Shown: positions 34,308 to 43,441, counted from the stretch's first letter. The stretch is 64,000 nucleotides of DNA from Thalassolituus sp. UBA1087 (GCA_002314145.1 DCCG01000004.1:62001-126000); one strand, 5' to 3'. Notes: generated by a model not told the origin, from the sequence alone. Translations and numbers: made by a program.

Positions 34308-34955
34308 TCAGCCGCCAAACATGGATACCTTAGTGTCTTCGTCCTGCTCGTTCTGATCATCAGCCGCGTCGGTGGCCGGCGCCGGAGTTTCCGCTGATAC
34401 GCCTTCCGCTTCCGCCTGTTCTGTGGCCGCACTAGTGACGCTTTGCTCATTTTGTTGTGCATCAGAGTCTTCATTGCTGGCTTCTGCCGCAGCTGGTGCA
34501 GGTGTTTCTGTTGCGCCTGAACGGGCCTGAGCTTTCTTCGCTTCGGACGCCTGCTGTTCCTGCATTTTGGCTTTCTTACGCTCCAGCTTAGTGATCTGGC
34601 GATCGTGGTTAGCCCACACTCCGGTCTTTACATCCACGTTTGCGACGCCGTTTTCTTCGGCAATTTCATCGGCCAGGGCGCGGGCGGCGTCGTCAGCGTC
34701 GCGGGCGATCAGCTTGCGCTCGCCGGCTTCAAGGCGGGCAAACAGGTCGATGAGTGCATTGGAAAGCACTTCCTGAGCCACTTCATCACGGGTTTTGCGG
34801 AAGCGCCGGGCAATCACATTCAGCATCGCCAGATCGTTGGCATCCAGGCGCATGGTCAGCGCGGCAAGTGTCTGTTCTATCTCGCGTTGCGCCTTTTCTT
34901 CTTCGTAGTAGCGGTCGATCAGAGACTGTGTGCTGGTTGTGTCGAAATCCTGCAT
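34308..34955 (-). CDS. RHH-like DNA-binding protein with acidic low-complexity tail (predicted)
   Basis: A 215-residue protein in two parts. Residues about 18-60 read LAALTMRLDANDLAMLNVIA and onward to LSNALIDLF, a strand-helix-helix pattern resembling ribbon-helix-helix (Arc/CopG) DNA-binding proteins. The rest is a Lys-rich coiled region and then a long Ala/Glu/Gln/Asp/Pro-rich disordered tail ending in KVSMFGG. The start at 34955 (MQDFDTTS) has GGAAG upstream; a longer frame reaching 35153 is not family-like. Function is unknown; the RHH call is a fold guess. Confidence 0.6.
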   Translation of the reverse strand: MQDFDTTSTQSLIDRYYEEEKAQREIEQTLAALTMRLDANDLAMLNVIARRFRKTRDEVAQEVLSNALIDLFARLEAGERKLIARDADDAARALADEIAEENGVANVDVKTGVWANHDRQITKLERKKAKMQEQQASEAKKAQARSGATETPAPAAAEASNEDSDAQQNEQSVTSAATEQAEAEGVSAETPAPATDAADDQNEQDEDTKVSMFGG

Positions 34956-35189
34956 GATGAACTTCCGTCGGTTGGGTGAATGTGAATGATCAGAAAGGTG
35001 ACTACTGTATAGGCTTACAGCGGTTTCATCAATAGCAGGCCGGCTCAGCTGTGACCGCTTTGTGAGATTGTTGCCCCGGCCGATGGATGCTTTGCCATGG
35101 CTTTGGGCTGCTTTATAGTAGTGGCGCATACGCCCTGTCGGATCAACAGACACACGACGGCATGGCTACATCGTGTTGAGGAGTAAAGC

Positions 35190-35486
35190 GTGACCATTGC
35201 AGAAAGTATTAAAACCAAACTGGCGGATCTGAACCCACAGCATCTGGAACTCATCAACGAAAGCCATATGCACGCGGGCCCGGCGACAGATTCCCATTTT
35301 AAACTGGTGCTGGTGAGTGAAGCCTTTGACGGACAACGGGTCGTCGCCCGCCATCAGTCGGTATATCAGCGTCTGGCCGACGAGCTGGCCGGCCCCGTGC
35401 ACGCGCTGGCGCTGCACCTCTATACCCCATCCGAGTGGCAGGAGGCGGAAGTACCGGCGTCGCCCAATTGCCAGGGCAAACACTGA
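35190..35486 (+). CDS. bolA: BolA family protein
   Basis: Small class-II KH-fold protein of 98 residues, with the family features LNPQHLELINESHMHAG, DSHFKLVLVSEAFDG, RHQSVYQRLADEL and HALALHLYTP. BolA proteins partner with monothiol glutaredoxins in Fe-S cluster handling and influence cell shape and stress response. It starts at GTG 35190 behind a GAGGAG site. It is divergent from the RHH-like gene with 234 bases between. Confidence 0.93.
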   Translation: MTIAESIKTKLADLNPQHLELINESHMHAGPATDSHFKLVLVSEAFDGQRVVARHQSVYQRLADELAGPVHALALHLYTPSEWQEAEVPASPNCQGKH

Positions 35487-35597
35487 GCACAACATCCGCC
35501 GGTTCTTAGCGGGCCTTGCGGGTGGATTGTCCTGTGCGAACCTTGAGAGCGGCTACGGGGGCGGGCATTCTCCGCTCAGTTGTTTCAGAGAATGATT

Positions 35598-36260
35598 ATG
35601 CATCAGCTGTTTTTAATCTGTGTGTTTGCGCTCGCGCTTATGTCGCCGTCAGTCAGTGTGGCGGCAGAAGACTGGACGCTGCGTCAGTCCGATGATGAAC
35701 ACCACATACAGATCTACACCCGGGATATCGCCGGTTCCGACCTGAAAGAATTCCGCGGTGAAATGACCCTGCATTCCCGGCTGCGGCCTCTGGTTGCACT
35801 GATTGAAGATAATGCTGCAGCACCTCAGTGGCTTTATCATTGCCGCGCACTGGAGCTGATCGAACGCCAGTCAGCCCATGAAAAGCTGTTCTATATGGTA
35901 ACCGATGCCCCCTGGCCGGTTTCTGACCGCGACAGCGTGTTCCGCAGCATTCTGACCCAGGACCCGGCTAGCGGCATCGTCACCATTGATATGCAGGCTG
36001 AGCCGGACAGCTTTCCCCCCAACGACGATTTTTTACGCATCCGTCAGATGCGTGGCATGTGGCAGTTTATTCCCCGTGCGGACGGCGTCGTCAAAGTCAT
36101 CTATCAGGTACACGCGGAACCGGGCGGTGGTATTCCGGCGTGGCTGGCCAACAGTGTGGTGGTGGATAACCCTTACCAGACACTGAAACAGATGCGCGAA
36201 ATGGTGCGTCAGCCGGTTTACCAGCGTACAGAAATAAACCACATCAAAGATACTGATTAA
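35598..36260 (+). CDS. START domain exported protein
   Basis: A signal peptide (cleavage near VSVAA-EDW) leads into a START-type lipid-binding fold of about 195 residues: QIYTRDIAGSDLKEFRGEM, VTDAPWPVSDRDSVFRS and a C-terminal helix. Bacterial periplasmic START proteins are of unknown function, possibly lipid carriers. ATG 35598 has an AGAG seven bases upstream and gives a normal signal peptide. Another ATG at 35592 would add two residues. Confidence 0.83.
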   Translation: MHQLFLICVFALALMSPSVSVAAEDWTLRQSDDEHHIQIYTRDIAGSDLKEFRGEMTLHSRLRPLVALIEDNAAAPQWLYHCRALELIERQSAHEKLFYMVTDAPWPVSDRDSVFRSILTQDPASGIVTIDMQAEPDSFPPNDDFLRIRQMRGMWQFIPRADGVVKVIYQVHAEPGGGIPAWLANSVVVDNPYQTLKQMREMVRQPVYQRTEINHIKDTD

Positions 36261-36308
36261 CCCTGCGGCGAGACTAATCCACGGATAATTCATTGTTTTG
36301 TACCAGCC

Positions 36309-36337
36309 TTGTCATTCTCCCGTAACAAAACCTTCAT
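36309..36337 (+). promoter_or_regulatory. Candidate Pho box upstream of the PstS-OmpA fusion gene
   Basis: Three heptamers resembling the CTGTCAT repeat of PhoB sites stand exactly 11 bp apart: TTGTCAT at 36309, CCGTAAC at 36320 and CCTTCAT at 36331, with 4-bp spacers. This geometry is that of a Pho box, 39 bases before the predicted start codon. Confidence 0.6.
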
Positions 36338-36375
36338 AGAGTTCGCCGCAATTGAAACTAATGATTACGGTAATT

Positions 36376-37731
36376 ATGAATATCCGCGAACACGTTCTCA
36401 CTTTTCTTCTTTTGTTTTCGTCGGCGGTGGCCGTTGCTGCTCCGGCACCTTTTTCTGATGATCTTAAGCCGGGTGATAACCGGATACTGACCATTCACGG
36501 TTCCAACACCATCGGTGCCGAATTAGCCCCGAATCTGGTGAAGGCCTACCTCAGAGCCAAAGGGGCAACTGACATCCGCAGTGCGCCTGCTGGAGAAGAA
36601 AACGAAACCCTGATTACCGGTCAGGTAGGGACGATGGAACGGGTATCCGTCAAGGTCGCTGCTCATGGGTCGGGTACCGGGTTTAAAGGTCTTAAAAGCG
36701 GCACTGCCGATATTGCCGCCGCGTCGCGTCCGGCCAAAGAAAAAGAAGCCGTGCTGCTGCAGGGGATGACCGATGTGCGCAGCCCGGCCAGTGAGCATAT
36801 CGTCGGCATTGATGGTCTGGCGATCATTGTTCACCCGGATAATCCGGTTAATGATCTCAGCGTGGAGGAGATTGCACAGATCTTTTCCGGGGGGTACACC
36901 GACTGGTCAGAACTGGGTGGAGTACCGGGACCCATTCATGTGTATGCACGGGATGATAAATCCGGTACCTGGGACAGTTTTAAAGGCATGGTGTTAGGCA
37001 AAACCCATCAGCTGATTGATTCCGCCAGACGGTTTGAATCCAATGCTGATCTGTCGGATGCGGTCAGCGTGGATGCCGGTGGCATTGGCTTTGTTGGTCT
37101 TTCTTCAGTGCGTCTGGCGAAAGTGGTGTCGGTATCGGATGGTTCAGCGAAATCCCTGTTACCGAATAAACTGACGGTGGCGACTGAGGATTATGCTCTG
37201 TCCCGGCGTCTGTATATGTATACCGATGACAACCCGGCCAACCCCTACGTGAGCGAATTTATTCAGTTCGTGACGGAAAATCAGGGCCAGAAAATCGTCG
37301 CCGATACCGGGTTTATTTCGCAGGAAGTGAAAGCCGTGGTACCGGAATATTACTCCGAATTACCACAGGACTTCCGCGAAATCACCGATGACGCCAAACG
37401 CCTGACCATTAATTTCCGCTTTTACGAAGGCAGTGCCAAACTGGATAACAAAGCACTGCGTGATCTGGATCGTCTGGTGGGGTATGTCAATCAGCATCCG
37501 CAGGCGGAACTGGTTCTGGTTGGTTTTGGTGATAAGAAAAAAGACGAAGCGCGCTCAGATCTGCTGTCAAAACTGCGTGCCATGGCTGTACGTCGCGAGT
37601 TAGTGCGTAAGGGCATTTATCCGCAGGCATCGGTCGGTTATGGCGATAATCTGCCGGTGGCGTCGCTGACCGGGAATGACGGTAAAACCAAAAACCGCCG
37701 GGTCGAGGTCTGGGTGCGGCAGGCATCCTGA
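36376..37731 (+). CDS. PstS-like phosphate-binding protein fused to an OmpA domain
   Basis: Exported 451-residue fusion. A signal peptide (cleavage near AVAVA-AP) precedes a periplasmic phosphate-binding domain of PstS type (TIHGSNTIGAELAP, SGTADIAAASRPAK, ARDDKSGTWDSF). From about residue 340 an OmpA-type peptidoglycan-binding domain follows, with INFRFYEGSAKLD and a C-terminal KNRRVEVWV. The fusion would hold phosphate binding at the cell wall. No pstCAB genes are adjacent. ATG 36376 is chosen for its signal peptide; TTG 36352 and ATG 36361 are alternatives. Phosphate-starvation control is suggested by the Pho box. Confidence 0.85.
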   Translation: MNIREHVLTFLLLFSSAVAVAAPAPFSDDLKPGDNRILTIHGSNTIGAELAPNLVKAYLRAKGATDIRSAPAGEENETLITGQVGTMERVSVKVAAHGSGTGFKGLKSGTADIAAASRPAKEKEAVLLQGMTDVRSPASEHIVGIDGLAIIVHPDNPVNDLSVEEIAQIFSGGYTDWSELGGVPGPIHVYARDDKSGTWDSFKGMVLGKTHQLIDSARRFESNADLSDAVSVDAGGIGFVGLSSVRLAKVVSVSDGSAKSLLPNKLTVATEDYALSRRLYMYTDDNPANPYVSEFIQFVTENQGQKIVADTGFISQEVKAVVPEYYSELPQDFREITDDAKRLTINFRFYEGSAKLDNKALRDLDRLVGYVNQHPQAELVLVGFGDKKKDEARSDLLSKLRAMAVRRELVRKGIYPQASVGYGDNLPVASLTGNDGKTKNRRVEVWVRQAS

Positions 37732-37765
37732 ACAGGCGCTGCGACAGACACCGGAATACAGACAC

Positions 37766-37797
37766 AAAAAATCCCGGCCTGGCCGGGATTTTTTCTG
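37766..37797. terminator. Bidirectional terminator
   Basis: Stem AATCCCGGCC / GGCCGGGATT with flanking A and T runs, between convergent genes. Confidence 0.9.
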
Positions 37798-37806
37798 CGT
37801 GGCGGA

Positions 37807-38382
37807 TTATTTTTCCGCGTGCAGACGCAGATACAGTCCCACCACGGCGGCGGGAATATTGCCGCACATCTGATCAGACAATTCGACGTCTTCATCAATG
37901 TCTGCCATCTCAGGTTCATCCATAAACAGACCTGAAGCATACATGATCGGAAACAGATGCTGGGCAACGTCGTCTTCGTTGCGCCGGTACCAGTCTTGCT
38001 CCTGCAGTAATACGGCGGTCATATAGCCCATTGCCCAGCTTTCCAGCGGTGGCTCGCCTTCGTCGTCCATCAGGGTCAGATCCGCGGGTACCGGAAAGTC
38101 CTGGCCGGAATCCAGCCAGGCCTGAATTTCCTTCGCCAGTTTTATCAGCAGAGACTCCAGCTCTGCCTTCTGAGCCGCGCTGAAACCTGTCTCAGCGTCG
38201 AAGGCTGCTTCCATAACCTGCTGCAGTTCAAAGTCGACGGGGCCGGAAATCAGTGCCGTCATCAGGCCGTGAACGGCAAAAAAATCGAAACTGTCCTGAC
38301 GTTCGGCTTCGTCTTCGAGCATCACGCCCAGGGTTTCCAGTTCGTCTTCGCTGAGGGATGGGATACTATTGAGGTCTGTCAT
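37807..38382 (-). CDS. UPF0149 / YecA-like family protein
   Basis: An acidic 191-residue soluble protein with FFAVHGLMTALISGP near the N terminus and WAMGYMTAVLLQEQDWY in the middle, both characteristic of the UPF0149 (YgfB/YecA) family of helical proteins. Function is poorly defined. It is divergent from the YgjP-like gene with only 18 bases between the predicted starts, so promoters must overlap coding sequence. Confidence 0.85.
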   Translation of the reverse strand: MTDLNSIPSLSEDELETLGVMLEDEAERQDSFDFFAVHGLMTALISGPVDFELQQVMEAAFDAETGFSAAQKAELESLLIKLAKEIQAWLDSGQDFPVPADLTLMDDEGEPPLESWAMGYMTAVLLQEQDWYRRNEDDVAQHLFPIMYASGLFMDEPEMADIDEDVELSDQMCGNIPAAVVGLYLRLHAEK

Positions 38383-38400
38383 TCTTCACTCCTGAAACTG

Positions 38401-39120
38401 GTGCCAATCCTAGTGACCACACGAGCTTCCCGCAAGCAGGAATTTATTCTGCCCCTTGGTAATGAAGAGATCCGCGTCTGCGTCTCCGCTATGCGCCGTA
38501 AGAGCATGCGTCTGGCGCTGACCAGAGAAGGGGATGTGGACCTGCGTATACCGCTGGGCTGTCCGAAGCACGAAGTGCTGACTTTTGTACGTAAACACGA
38601 AGCCTGGCTGCTGGAGCAGCGGCGGGAATTCCGGCAGCAGAACAGTCAGAAACAGACCGGGGTATTCATCAGAGGGCGTGAGCTGCCGTGGGAAATCAGC
38701 GCTCTGGATGAGTTTCTGGTCACGGATCAGGCGGTGTGGGTTCCGCCGGCCTGGTCGCAGTCTGAGCGTGAGAACGCACTGGATGCATGGCTCAGAGCCG
38801 CGGCGAAAACCGAATACCAGCGGATGATTGAACGCTGGTGGCCGGCGTTTGCCGGGTTTTCTGCGCAGCGGCCGACTCTGCGGGTTAAGAAAATGCGCAG
38901 CCGCTGGGGCAGTCTGTCACAGAAAGGCTATATCAACCTCAATCTGGCGCTGATGCAGATGCCGGAACATCTGCTGGAGCTGGTGGTGGTCCACGAGTTA
39001 TGCCATCTGAAACATTTTGACCATGGACCGGGTTTTAAGCAGCTGATGTCCACCTGTCTGCCCGACTGGCGCCAGCGCGAAAAAGAACTTAAAGATTTCT
39101 CCCGCCTGCTGCGTTACTGA
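38401..39120 (+). CDS. YgjP-like metallopeptidase domain protein (M48/SprT-like)
   Basis: A 240-residue protein whose C-terminal half carries the zinc motif VVHELCHLKHFDHGPGF, with HELCH as HExxH and a third ligand in the following HGPGF, preceded by MRSRWGSLSQKGYINLNL. These are the signatures of the YgjP/DUF45 family. Substrates are unknown. No ATG fits the family start; GTG 38401 is the most likely, but its ribosome site is weak, so the N terminus is uncertain by a few residues. Confidence 0.85.
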   Translation: MPILVTTRASRKQEFILPLGNEEIRVCVSAMRRKSMRLALTREGDVDLRIPLGCPKHEVLTFVRKHEAWLLEQRREFRQQNSQKQTGVFIRGRELPWEISALDEFLVTDQAVWVPPAWSQSERENALDAWLRAAAKTEYQRMIERWWPAFAGFSAQRPTLRVKKMRSRWGSLSQKGYINLNLALMQMPEHLLELVVVHELCHLKHFDHGPGFKQLMSTCLPDWRQREKELKDFSRLLRY

Positions 39121-39138
39121 AGCCTTGTGGCCTCAGGT

Positions 39139-40179
39139 TCAGCGGTTGGCCACGCTTTTATTGATCCAAAGCTGTGAGTACCAGTAATACCAGCCCTTGT
39201 GGGCTTTGCTGGGCGCCGTACAGTTGTAGCGGCTGCGTCCGCCGGGCATGGGCTCGCTGGCCTGGGTACGCACCTTAAGACCGCCATCCGCTTGTGTTTC
39301 TTTTTCCGTCGCTATTTTACCTTCACTACTGGCGAAGCACTGCAGCTGGGAAGCGTAAAAATCCTGCAGCGGAATCGTCAGTGATAACGCCGGCAGGCTG
39401 GCATCCGGCAGTACCGGTTCCTGCAGCTGCTGTGGTCCGACAGCAAAGGGCATGGTGTAGAGTTTTGTGCGCAGGGTTTTGGTATTGGCATAGACTCCGG
39501 CGGCAGGAAAGCGCGGAATGGCCTGCATATGGGATACTTTCCCTACCGGTCCGGAATGCTGCCCAAACGCCAGATAATTATGATCTTTCAGCCAGGCGGT
39601 CATTGCCAGATTAAATTCGCCATAAGGGTAGGCCAGCAGGCGGTGGCTGGTGCCCAGTTTTTCCTCCAGCCGTGTTTCTGCGGCTTCCACTTCCTGGTTC
39701 ATCCAGTCATTCAGCGGAATATCCGCCGGGCGCTCAATCAGATATTTGTGGTGCATGGAGTGGTTGGCGATCACATTGCCGGCATCCTGCAATGTTTTCA
39801 GTTCGTCCCAGCTCATAATGCTGTTGTATTGCTGATCAACGAAGGCGGGATTCACAAACACGGTGAATGGCCACTGGCGCTCTTTCAGCATGGGCCAGGC
39901 CGTGTCATACACCGAGCGGTAAGCGTCATCAAAGGTGATGGCTACGGCTTTATCCGGCAGGCTCTCACCGGCCTGAATTTTCTGCATGGCGGTGGCCAGA
40001 TCGACGATCTGCATTCCTTCATCTTCCAGCAGTTGCAGGTGACTGGCGAAATCGTCCGGGCTGATGCTGGTGGCCGGGGGCGTGCTGGCGTCCACATGGT
40101 GATATTGCAGAATAACCAGTTGGGCGTTTACCTGGGCTGTGCCCAGAAAAAATAACAGAGTGATCAGATTTTTTATCAT
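39139..40179 (-). CDS. Polysaccharide deacetylase family exported protein
   Basis: Signal peptide (cleavage after QVNA) followed by a NodB-type carbohydrate esterase domain: the metal-binding AITFDDAYRSVYD near residue 80, HSMHHKYL (H-x3-H) near 140, and YPYGEFN. Predicted to de-N-acetylate a cell-surface polysaccharide, perhaps peptidoglycan or an exopolysaccharide. The last 100 residues form an extra domain with Cys residues. The gene overlaps the preceding DnaJ-related gene by four bases (ATGA), so the two are coupled. Confidence 0.86.
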   Translation of the reverse strand: MIKNLITLLFFLGTAQVNAQLVILQYHHVDASTPPATSISPDDFASHLQLLEDEGMQIVDLATAMQKIQAGESLPDKAVAITFDDAYRSVYDTAWPMLKERQWPFTVFVNPAFVDQQYNSIMSWDELKTLQDAGNVIANHSMHHKYLIERPADIPLNDWMNQEVEAAETRLEEKLGTSHRLLAYPYGEFNLAMTAWLKDHNYLAFGQHSGPVGKVSHMQAIPRFPAAGVYANTKTLRTKLYTMPFAVGPQQLQEPVLPDASLPALSLTIPLQDFYASQLQCFASSEGKIATEKETQADGGLKVRTQASEPMPGGRSRYNCTAPSKAHKGWYYWYSQLWINKSVANR

Positions 40180-40820
40180 GAATACCGCGTTTTCAGTCGT
40201 TGAAAGGCTGCCTGCAGGCGGCAGAAGTAATCCTGATCGCCACCACGGTCCGGGTGATGCTGCATGGCCAGGCGGCGATATTGTCGGCGAATCTGTTGGG
40301 CGTCAACAGGCTCTTCAAGTTCCAGCAGTTCAAGATCCTGGTGCTGAGTGTCCGGTAGCAGCATGCTTTGCCAGAAGCTTCTCAGCAGGCTTTCCACATC
40401 CTCGCGCCCGGTGTTGAGCTGGCTCAGGTCGAGGTAATAGGCGGCCAGGCTGTCATGGTGTGCCGGCGCCCGGTCAGTGTTCGCTGTATCCGGTGTGTGG
40501 CAGGGAGGGCGATAGGGCGTGCGATAGATGGCAAGCGCGGATATCTCCAGCCCGCCTTTCTGTTGCTCATGCCACTGCCGGCGCAGACGATACAGGCAAT
40601 GCATCAGAATAAAATGGCTGCGGAACAGGGTCAGCGGATCGCTCAGGGCATCGCTGCGGAAAATGGCGCGCTCCGGTGCCTGCAGCCAGCGCATTAAGTC
40701 AAATTCACTGACGCGGGTTCCCTGACTGAGGTAGTGATCAAGCAGGGTGATCAGGGCTGAAAAGTCACAGGCATCCTGATTACCGCTGGTTTCTGTGGCG
40801 CTCGGGTTAAGATTGGGCAT
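40176..40820 (-). CDS. DnaJ-related protein with C-terminal J domain
   Basis: The final 50 residues form a J domain with the HPD tripeptide in LAMQHHPDRGGDQDYF, after the helix QIRRQYRRLA; such domains stimulate Hsp70 ATPase. The preceding 150 residues match the DNAJ-related N-terminal domain of proteobacteria (LLDHYLSQGTRVSEFDLMRW). A C-terminal rather than N-terminal J domain is normal for this family. It is coupled to the polysaccharide deacetylase gene. Confidence 0.85.
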   Translation of the reverse strand: MPNLNPSATETSGNQDACDFSALITLLDHYLSQGTRVSEFDLMRWLQAPERAIFRSDALSDPLTLFRSHFILMHCLYRLRRQWHEQQKGGLEISALAIYRTPYRPPCHTPDTANTDRAPAHHDSLAAYYLDLSQLNTGREDVESLLRSFWQSMLLPDTQHQDLELLELEEPVDAQQIRRQYRRLAMQHHPDRGGDQDYFCRLQAAFQRLKTRYS

Positions 40821-40857
40821 GACCTAATCCTAGGCGTTTATGACGGTAAAACCAACA

Positions 40858-41130
40858 TCAGGGAGCGGAGTCACCGGGATCGGTATCTTCGATCATGCGG
40901 CGTGCAAAGCCGGGCAGATAGCGTTTGGATTGATTCAGCCGGCGCGATACGCTGCCATAGCGGCGGCGCAGTTCACGCAGGCGGTGGCGCATAAAGGGCA
41001 GGCTGCTGACCAGCATGGACAGCCCTGACACGATAAGGATAATGCCCAGAGGTATAGGCATCGGGGTGATAATCAGCCCCAGCAGTATCAAAGCACTGCC
41101 GGAAGCAACAGTAAGACCACGGCGGATCAT
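40858..41130 (-). CDS. Small membrane protein (PGPGW-like)
   Basis: A 90-residue protein with two membrane segments joined by a short turn (PMPIPLG), then a basic tail with RHRLRELRRRYGS. It recalls the small PGPGW-type membrane proteins, but the exact motif is absent. The start at 41130 (MIRRGLTVASG) was chosen on protein grounds; an AGG lies 13 bases upstream. A longer frame to 41295 overlaps greB antisense and is rejected. Confidence 0.6.
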   Translation of the reverse strand: MIRRGLTVASGSALILLGLIITPMPIPLGIILIVSGLSMLVSSLPFMRHRLRELRRRYGSVSRRLNQSKRYLPGFARRMIEDTDPGDSAP

Positions 41131-41238
41131 AAATGTATAACAGGTCCTGGTTACCTGACAGACACCTAAGCTGACAGCTGAGTGTTGCGATTCCATGACG
41201 CAGCCGTCGGCGGCGACACAGGTAATAATTGATTGAGT

Positions 41239-41793
41239 ATGGCTGAAACCGAGAAAAAACCACTGCCGAAACGCGCGCATCTGATTACTCCGCAAGGGGA
41301 GCAGGCGCTGAAGGATGAATACGACTTTTTATGGCGCAAAGAGCGTCCCAGAGTCACACAGGAAGTATCCGATGCGGCCAAGCAGGGTGACCGCTCTGAA
41401 AATGCCGAATATATCTATGGCAAGAAACGTCTGCGCCAGATTGATGGCCGCCTGCGTTTTCTGAAAAAGCGGCTGGAAATCGTTACGGTCGTTGACCGTT
41501 TACCTGCCGATGTTAACAAAGTGTATTTCGGTGCCTGGATTGAGCTGGAAGACGAGGATGAAGTACTGCACCGTTACCGCATAGTCGGAGAAGACGAAAT
41601 CGATCTGAAACGCGGTTATATCAGTGTGGACGCGCCACTGGCGCGTGGACTGATGGGCAAATCCGTGGACGATGACGTCACTGTTACCCTGCCGAAAGGG
41701 AAGCAGGACTTTCTGATTGTGGCTGTGCAATATCAGCCGCCGCAGTGGGACACCGGCGGTTCATCCACGGCGGTATTTGAAGAGCGCGATTAA
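41239..41793 (+). CDS. greB: Transcription elongation factor GreB
   Basis: Cleavage factor that rescues backtracked RNA polymerase. The N-terminal coiled coil carries the acidic tip GDRSENAEYIYGKKRLRQID; the C-terminal FKBP-like domain has the usual YFGAWIELEDED and SVDAPLARGLMGKSVDD. Length of 184 is normal for GreB, which is longer than GreA at the N terminus. ATG 41239 is preferred over TTG 41233. Confidence 0.95.
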   Translation: MAETEKKPLPKRAHLITPQGEQALKDEYDFLWRKERPRVTQEVSDAAKQGDRSENAEYIYGKKRLRQIDGRLRFLKKRLEIVTVVDRLPADVNKVYFGAWIELEDEDEVLHRYRIVGEDEIDLKRGYISVDAPLARGLMGKSVDDDVTVTLPKGKQDFLIVAVQYQPPQWDTGGSSTAVFEERD

Positions 41794-41874
41794 GCGGCAC
41801 TGAAGGGCAGCAACCGGGTCAGGCTCTGCTAGGCTTATTGTCATTCGTCATACTTATGCCTGCAGGAGGTACGG

Positions 41875-42354
41875 ATGCGACACAGCGCTCTGTTGAAACA
41901 GCCAGTGTGCACTTTATGGATGCTGATGCTGCTGGTCATAGCCCGCCCCGCAGGCGCCGCTGACGACAAACTCATGACTCAGATATATAAGTTACCGGTT
42001 GAAATTAACGCCGTCAGCCGGGTCTGCCCGTGGCGTTCCAAAGCCGGACAGGGGTATATCCGCCTGATCCGTACCGACGCCCTGACCGGACACCGCCTCT
42101 ATCTGCAATGGGTACGGCGCGGCATTGCCGGTGCGCCGACGCAGGCGACGTCCACTGTGCCGGTACAGGAGCTGGAAGAAGACTATGAAGTCCGTATAGA
42201 GATGCCTGCTGCCACGCTGGGCCCTCATGCCTGTAAGCTCAGCGCCATTGGTGAAGACATTACCAGTGAGCGCCGTTATCGCTTTGACTTCACTCTGAAA
42301 GGGCCGGGGGATTATAAACTGGGCGTCACCCACCTGCTGGAAGGCGGGCTGTAG
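41875..42354 (+). CDS. Uncharacterised exported protein
   Basis: Signal peptide with cleavage near RPAGA-ADD, then about 130 residues of mixed beta character. Two cysteines remain after cleavage, near residues 51 and 116, and may form a disulfide in the periplasm. GCAGGAGGTACGG upstream gives a strong ribosome site. I do not recognise the family. It is convergent with ttcA; the stops are eight bases apart. Confidence 0.72.
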   Translation: MRHSALLKQPVCTLWMLMLLVIARPAGAADDKLMTQIYKLPVEINAVSRVCPWRSKAGQGYIRLIRTDALTGHRLYLQWVRRGIAGAPTQATSTVPVQELEEDYEVRIEMPAATLGPHACKLSAIGEDITSERRYRFDFTLKGPGDYKLGVTHLLEGGL

Positions 42355-42362
42355 CCGCCGGA

Positions 42363-43214
42363 TCAGTCGACCTGAACCACATCCAGGCGGGTAAACAGGT
42401 GGCTCTTTTCCTGTTTATCCTGCAGGGTTTCAAAATCAAACAGATCTTTATCGCCCAGCTGTGACGGGGCGATATTGCAGATCGCCGCAAAAATATTCTC
42501 TGAGCGCCCGGGCTGCTCTTTTTCCCATTGTGCCAGCATCATTTTAATGTTCTGACGCTGCAGATTTTCCTGCGAACCACACAGATTGCATGGAATAATC
42601 GGGAACTCCCGGGCCTGGGCGAAGCGCTCTATATCTTTCTCTTTGCAGTAAGCGAGAGGGCGGATCAGGACGTGTTTCTGATCGTCGCTGAGCAGTTTGG
42701 GCGGCATGGCTTTCAGTTTGCCGCCGTGAAACATATTCAGAAACAGGGTTTCAATGATGTCATCACGATGGTGACCCAGAGCGATTTTATTCGCGCCGAT
42801 GCTCTCGGCGAACCCGTACAGGGTGCCGCGCCGCAGGCGGGAACACAGACCACAGGTGGTTTTGCCTTCCGGGATAATGTCTTTCACCACGCTGTAGGTG
42901 TCTTTTTCCACAATGTGATATTCGACTCCCTGCTGGCTCAGGTATTCCGGTAAGACGTGTTCCGGGAAGCCGGGTTGCTTCTGATCCATATTCACGGCCA
43001 CCAGATCAAAGTGGACCGGCGCGCTTTTCTGCAGCCCCAGCAGAATATCCAGCATGGTGTATGAGTCTTTACCACCGGACAGACACACCATGACCTTATC
43101 GCCTTCTTCAATCATGCGATAGTCTTCAATAGCTTTGCCCACATTACGGCGCAGGCGCTTCTGCAGCTTGTTGAATTCAGTGCGTTCTTTTCGTGCAGCG
43201 GGATCAGTGGTCAT
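42363..43214 (-). CDS. ttcA: tRNA 2-thiocytidine biosynthesis protein TtcA
   Basis: Fe-S dependent ATP-using enzyme that thiolates cytidine 32 of some tRNAs. The PP-loop SGGKDSYTML lies near the N terminus; the Fe-S cysteines are in TCGLCSRLRRG and IIPCNLCGSQ. The start at 43214 (MTTDPAARKERTEF) with GGAA upstream gives 283 residues; a frame reaching 43295 adds 27 unlike the family. Convergent with the exported protein gene. Confidence 0.93.
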   Translation of the reverse strand: MTTDPAARKERTEFNKLQKRLRRNVGKAIEDYRMIEEGDKVMVCLSGGKDSYTMLDILLGLQKSAPVHFDLVAVNMDQKQPGFPEHVLPEYLSQQGVEYHIVEKDTYSVVKDIIPEGKTTCGLCSRLRRGTLYGFAESIGANKIALGHHRDDIIETLFLNMFHGGKLKAMPPKLLSDDQKHVLIRPLAYCKEKDIERFAQAREFPIIPCNLCGSQENLQRQNIKMMLAQWEKEQPGRSENIFAAICNIAPSQLGDKDLFDFETLQDKQEKSHLFTRLDVVQVD

Positions 43215-43441
43215 AACAGTTCCGGTTTGCCGGCAGAGCCTGCCAGGGTGAATCAAGGCGCGCATTTTACCCAAGAAAGCCGGATGCGTCAGCACAGGGT
43301 GATATCTGAGTCGTTTCAGTGGTCTTTCAGAAAATGTACGACTTAACTGACAACCTGAGATTTTGGTATGAAAGTAAGAAAATTATCAGCCATTTCAGTG
43401 AACTAGACTCTGGGGAATTCACTGGTAAGAGCATTTATCCC

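Noticed and set aside
43319..43441. N-terminal extension of the FIST chemoreceptor by 41 codons
   Set aside because: The extra stretch shows no domain or coding-like composition and its GTG lacks a ribosome site; ATG 43442 gives a sensible protein.
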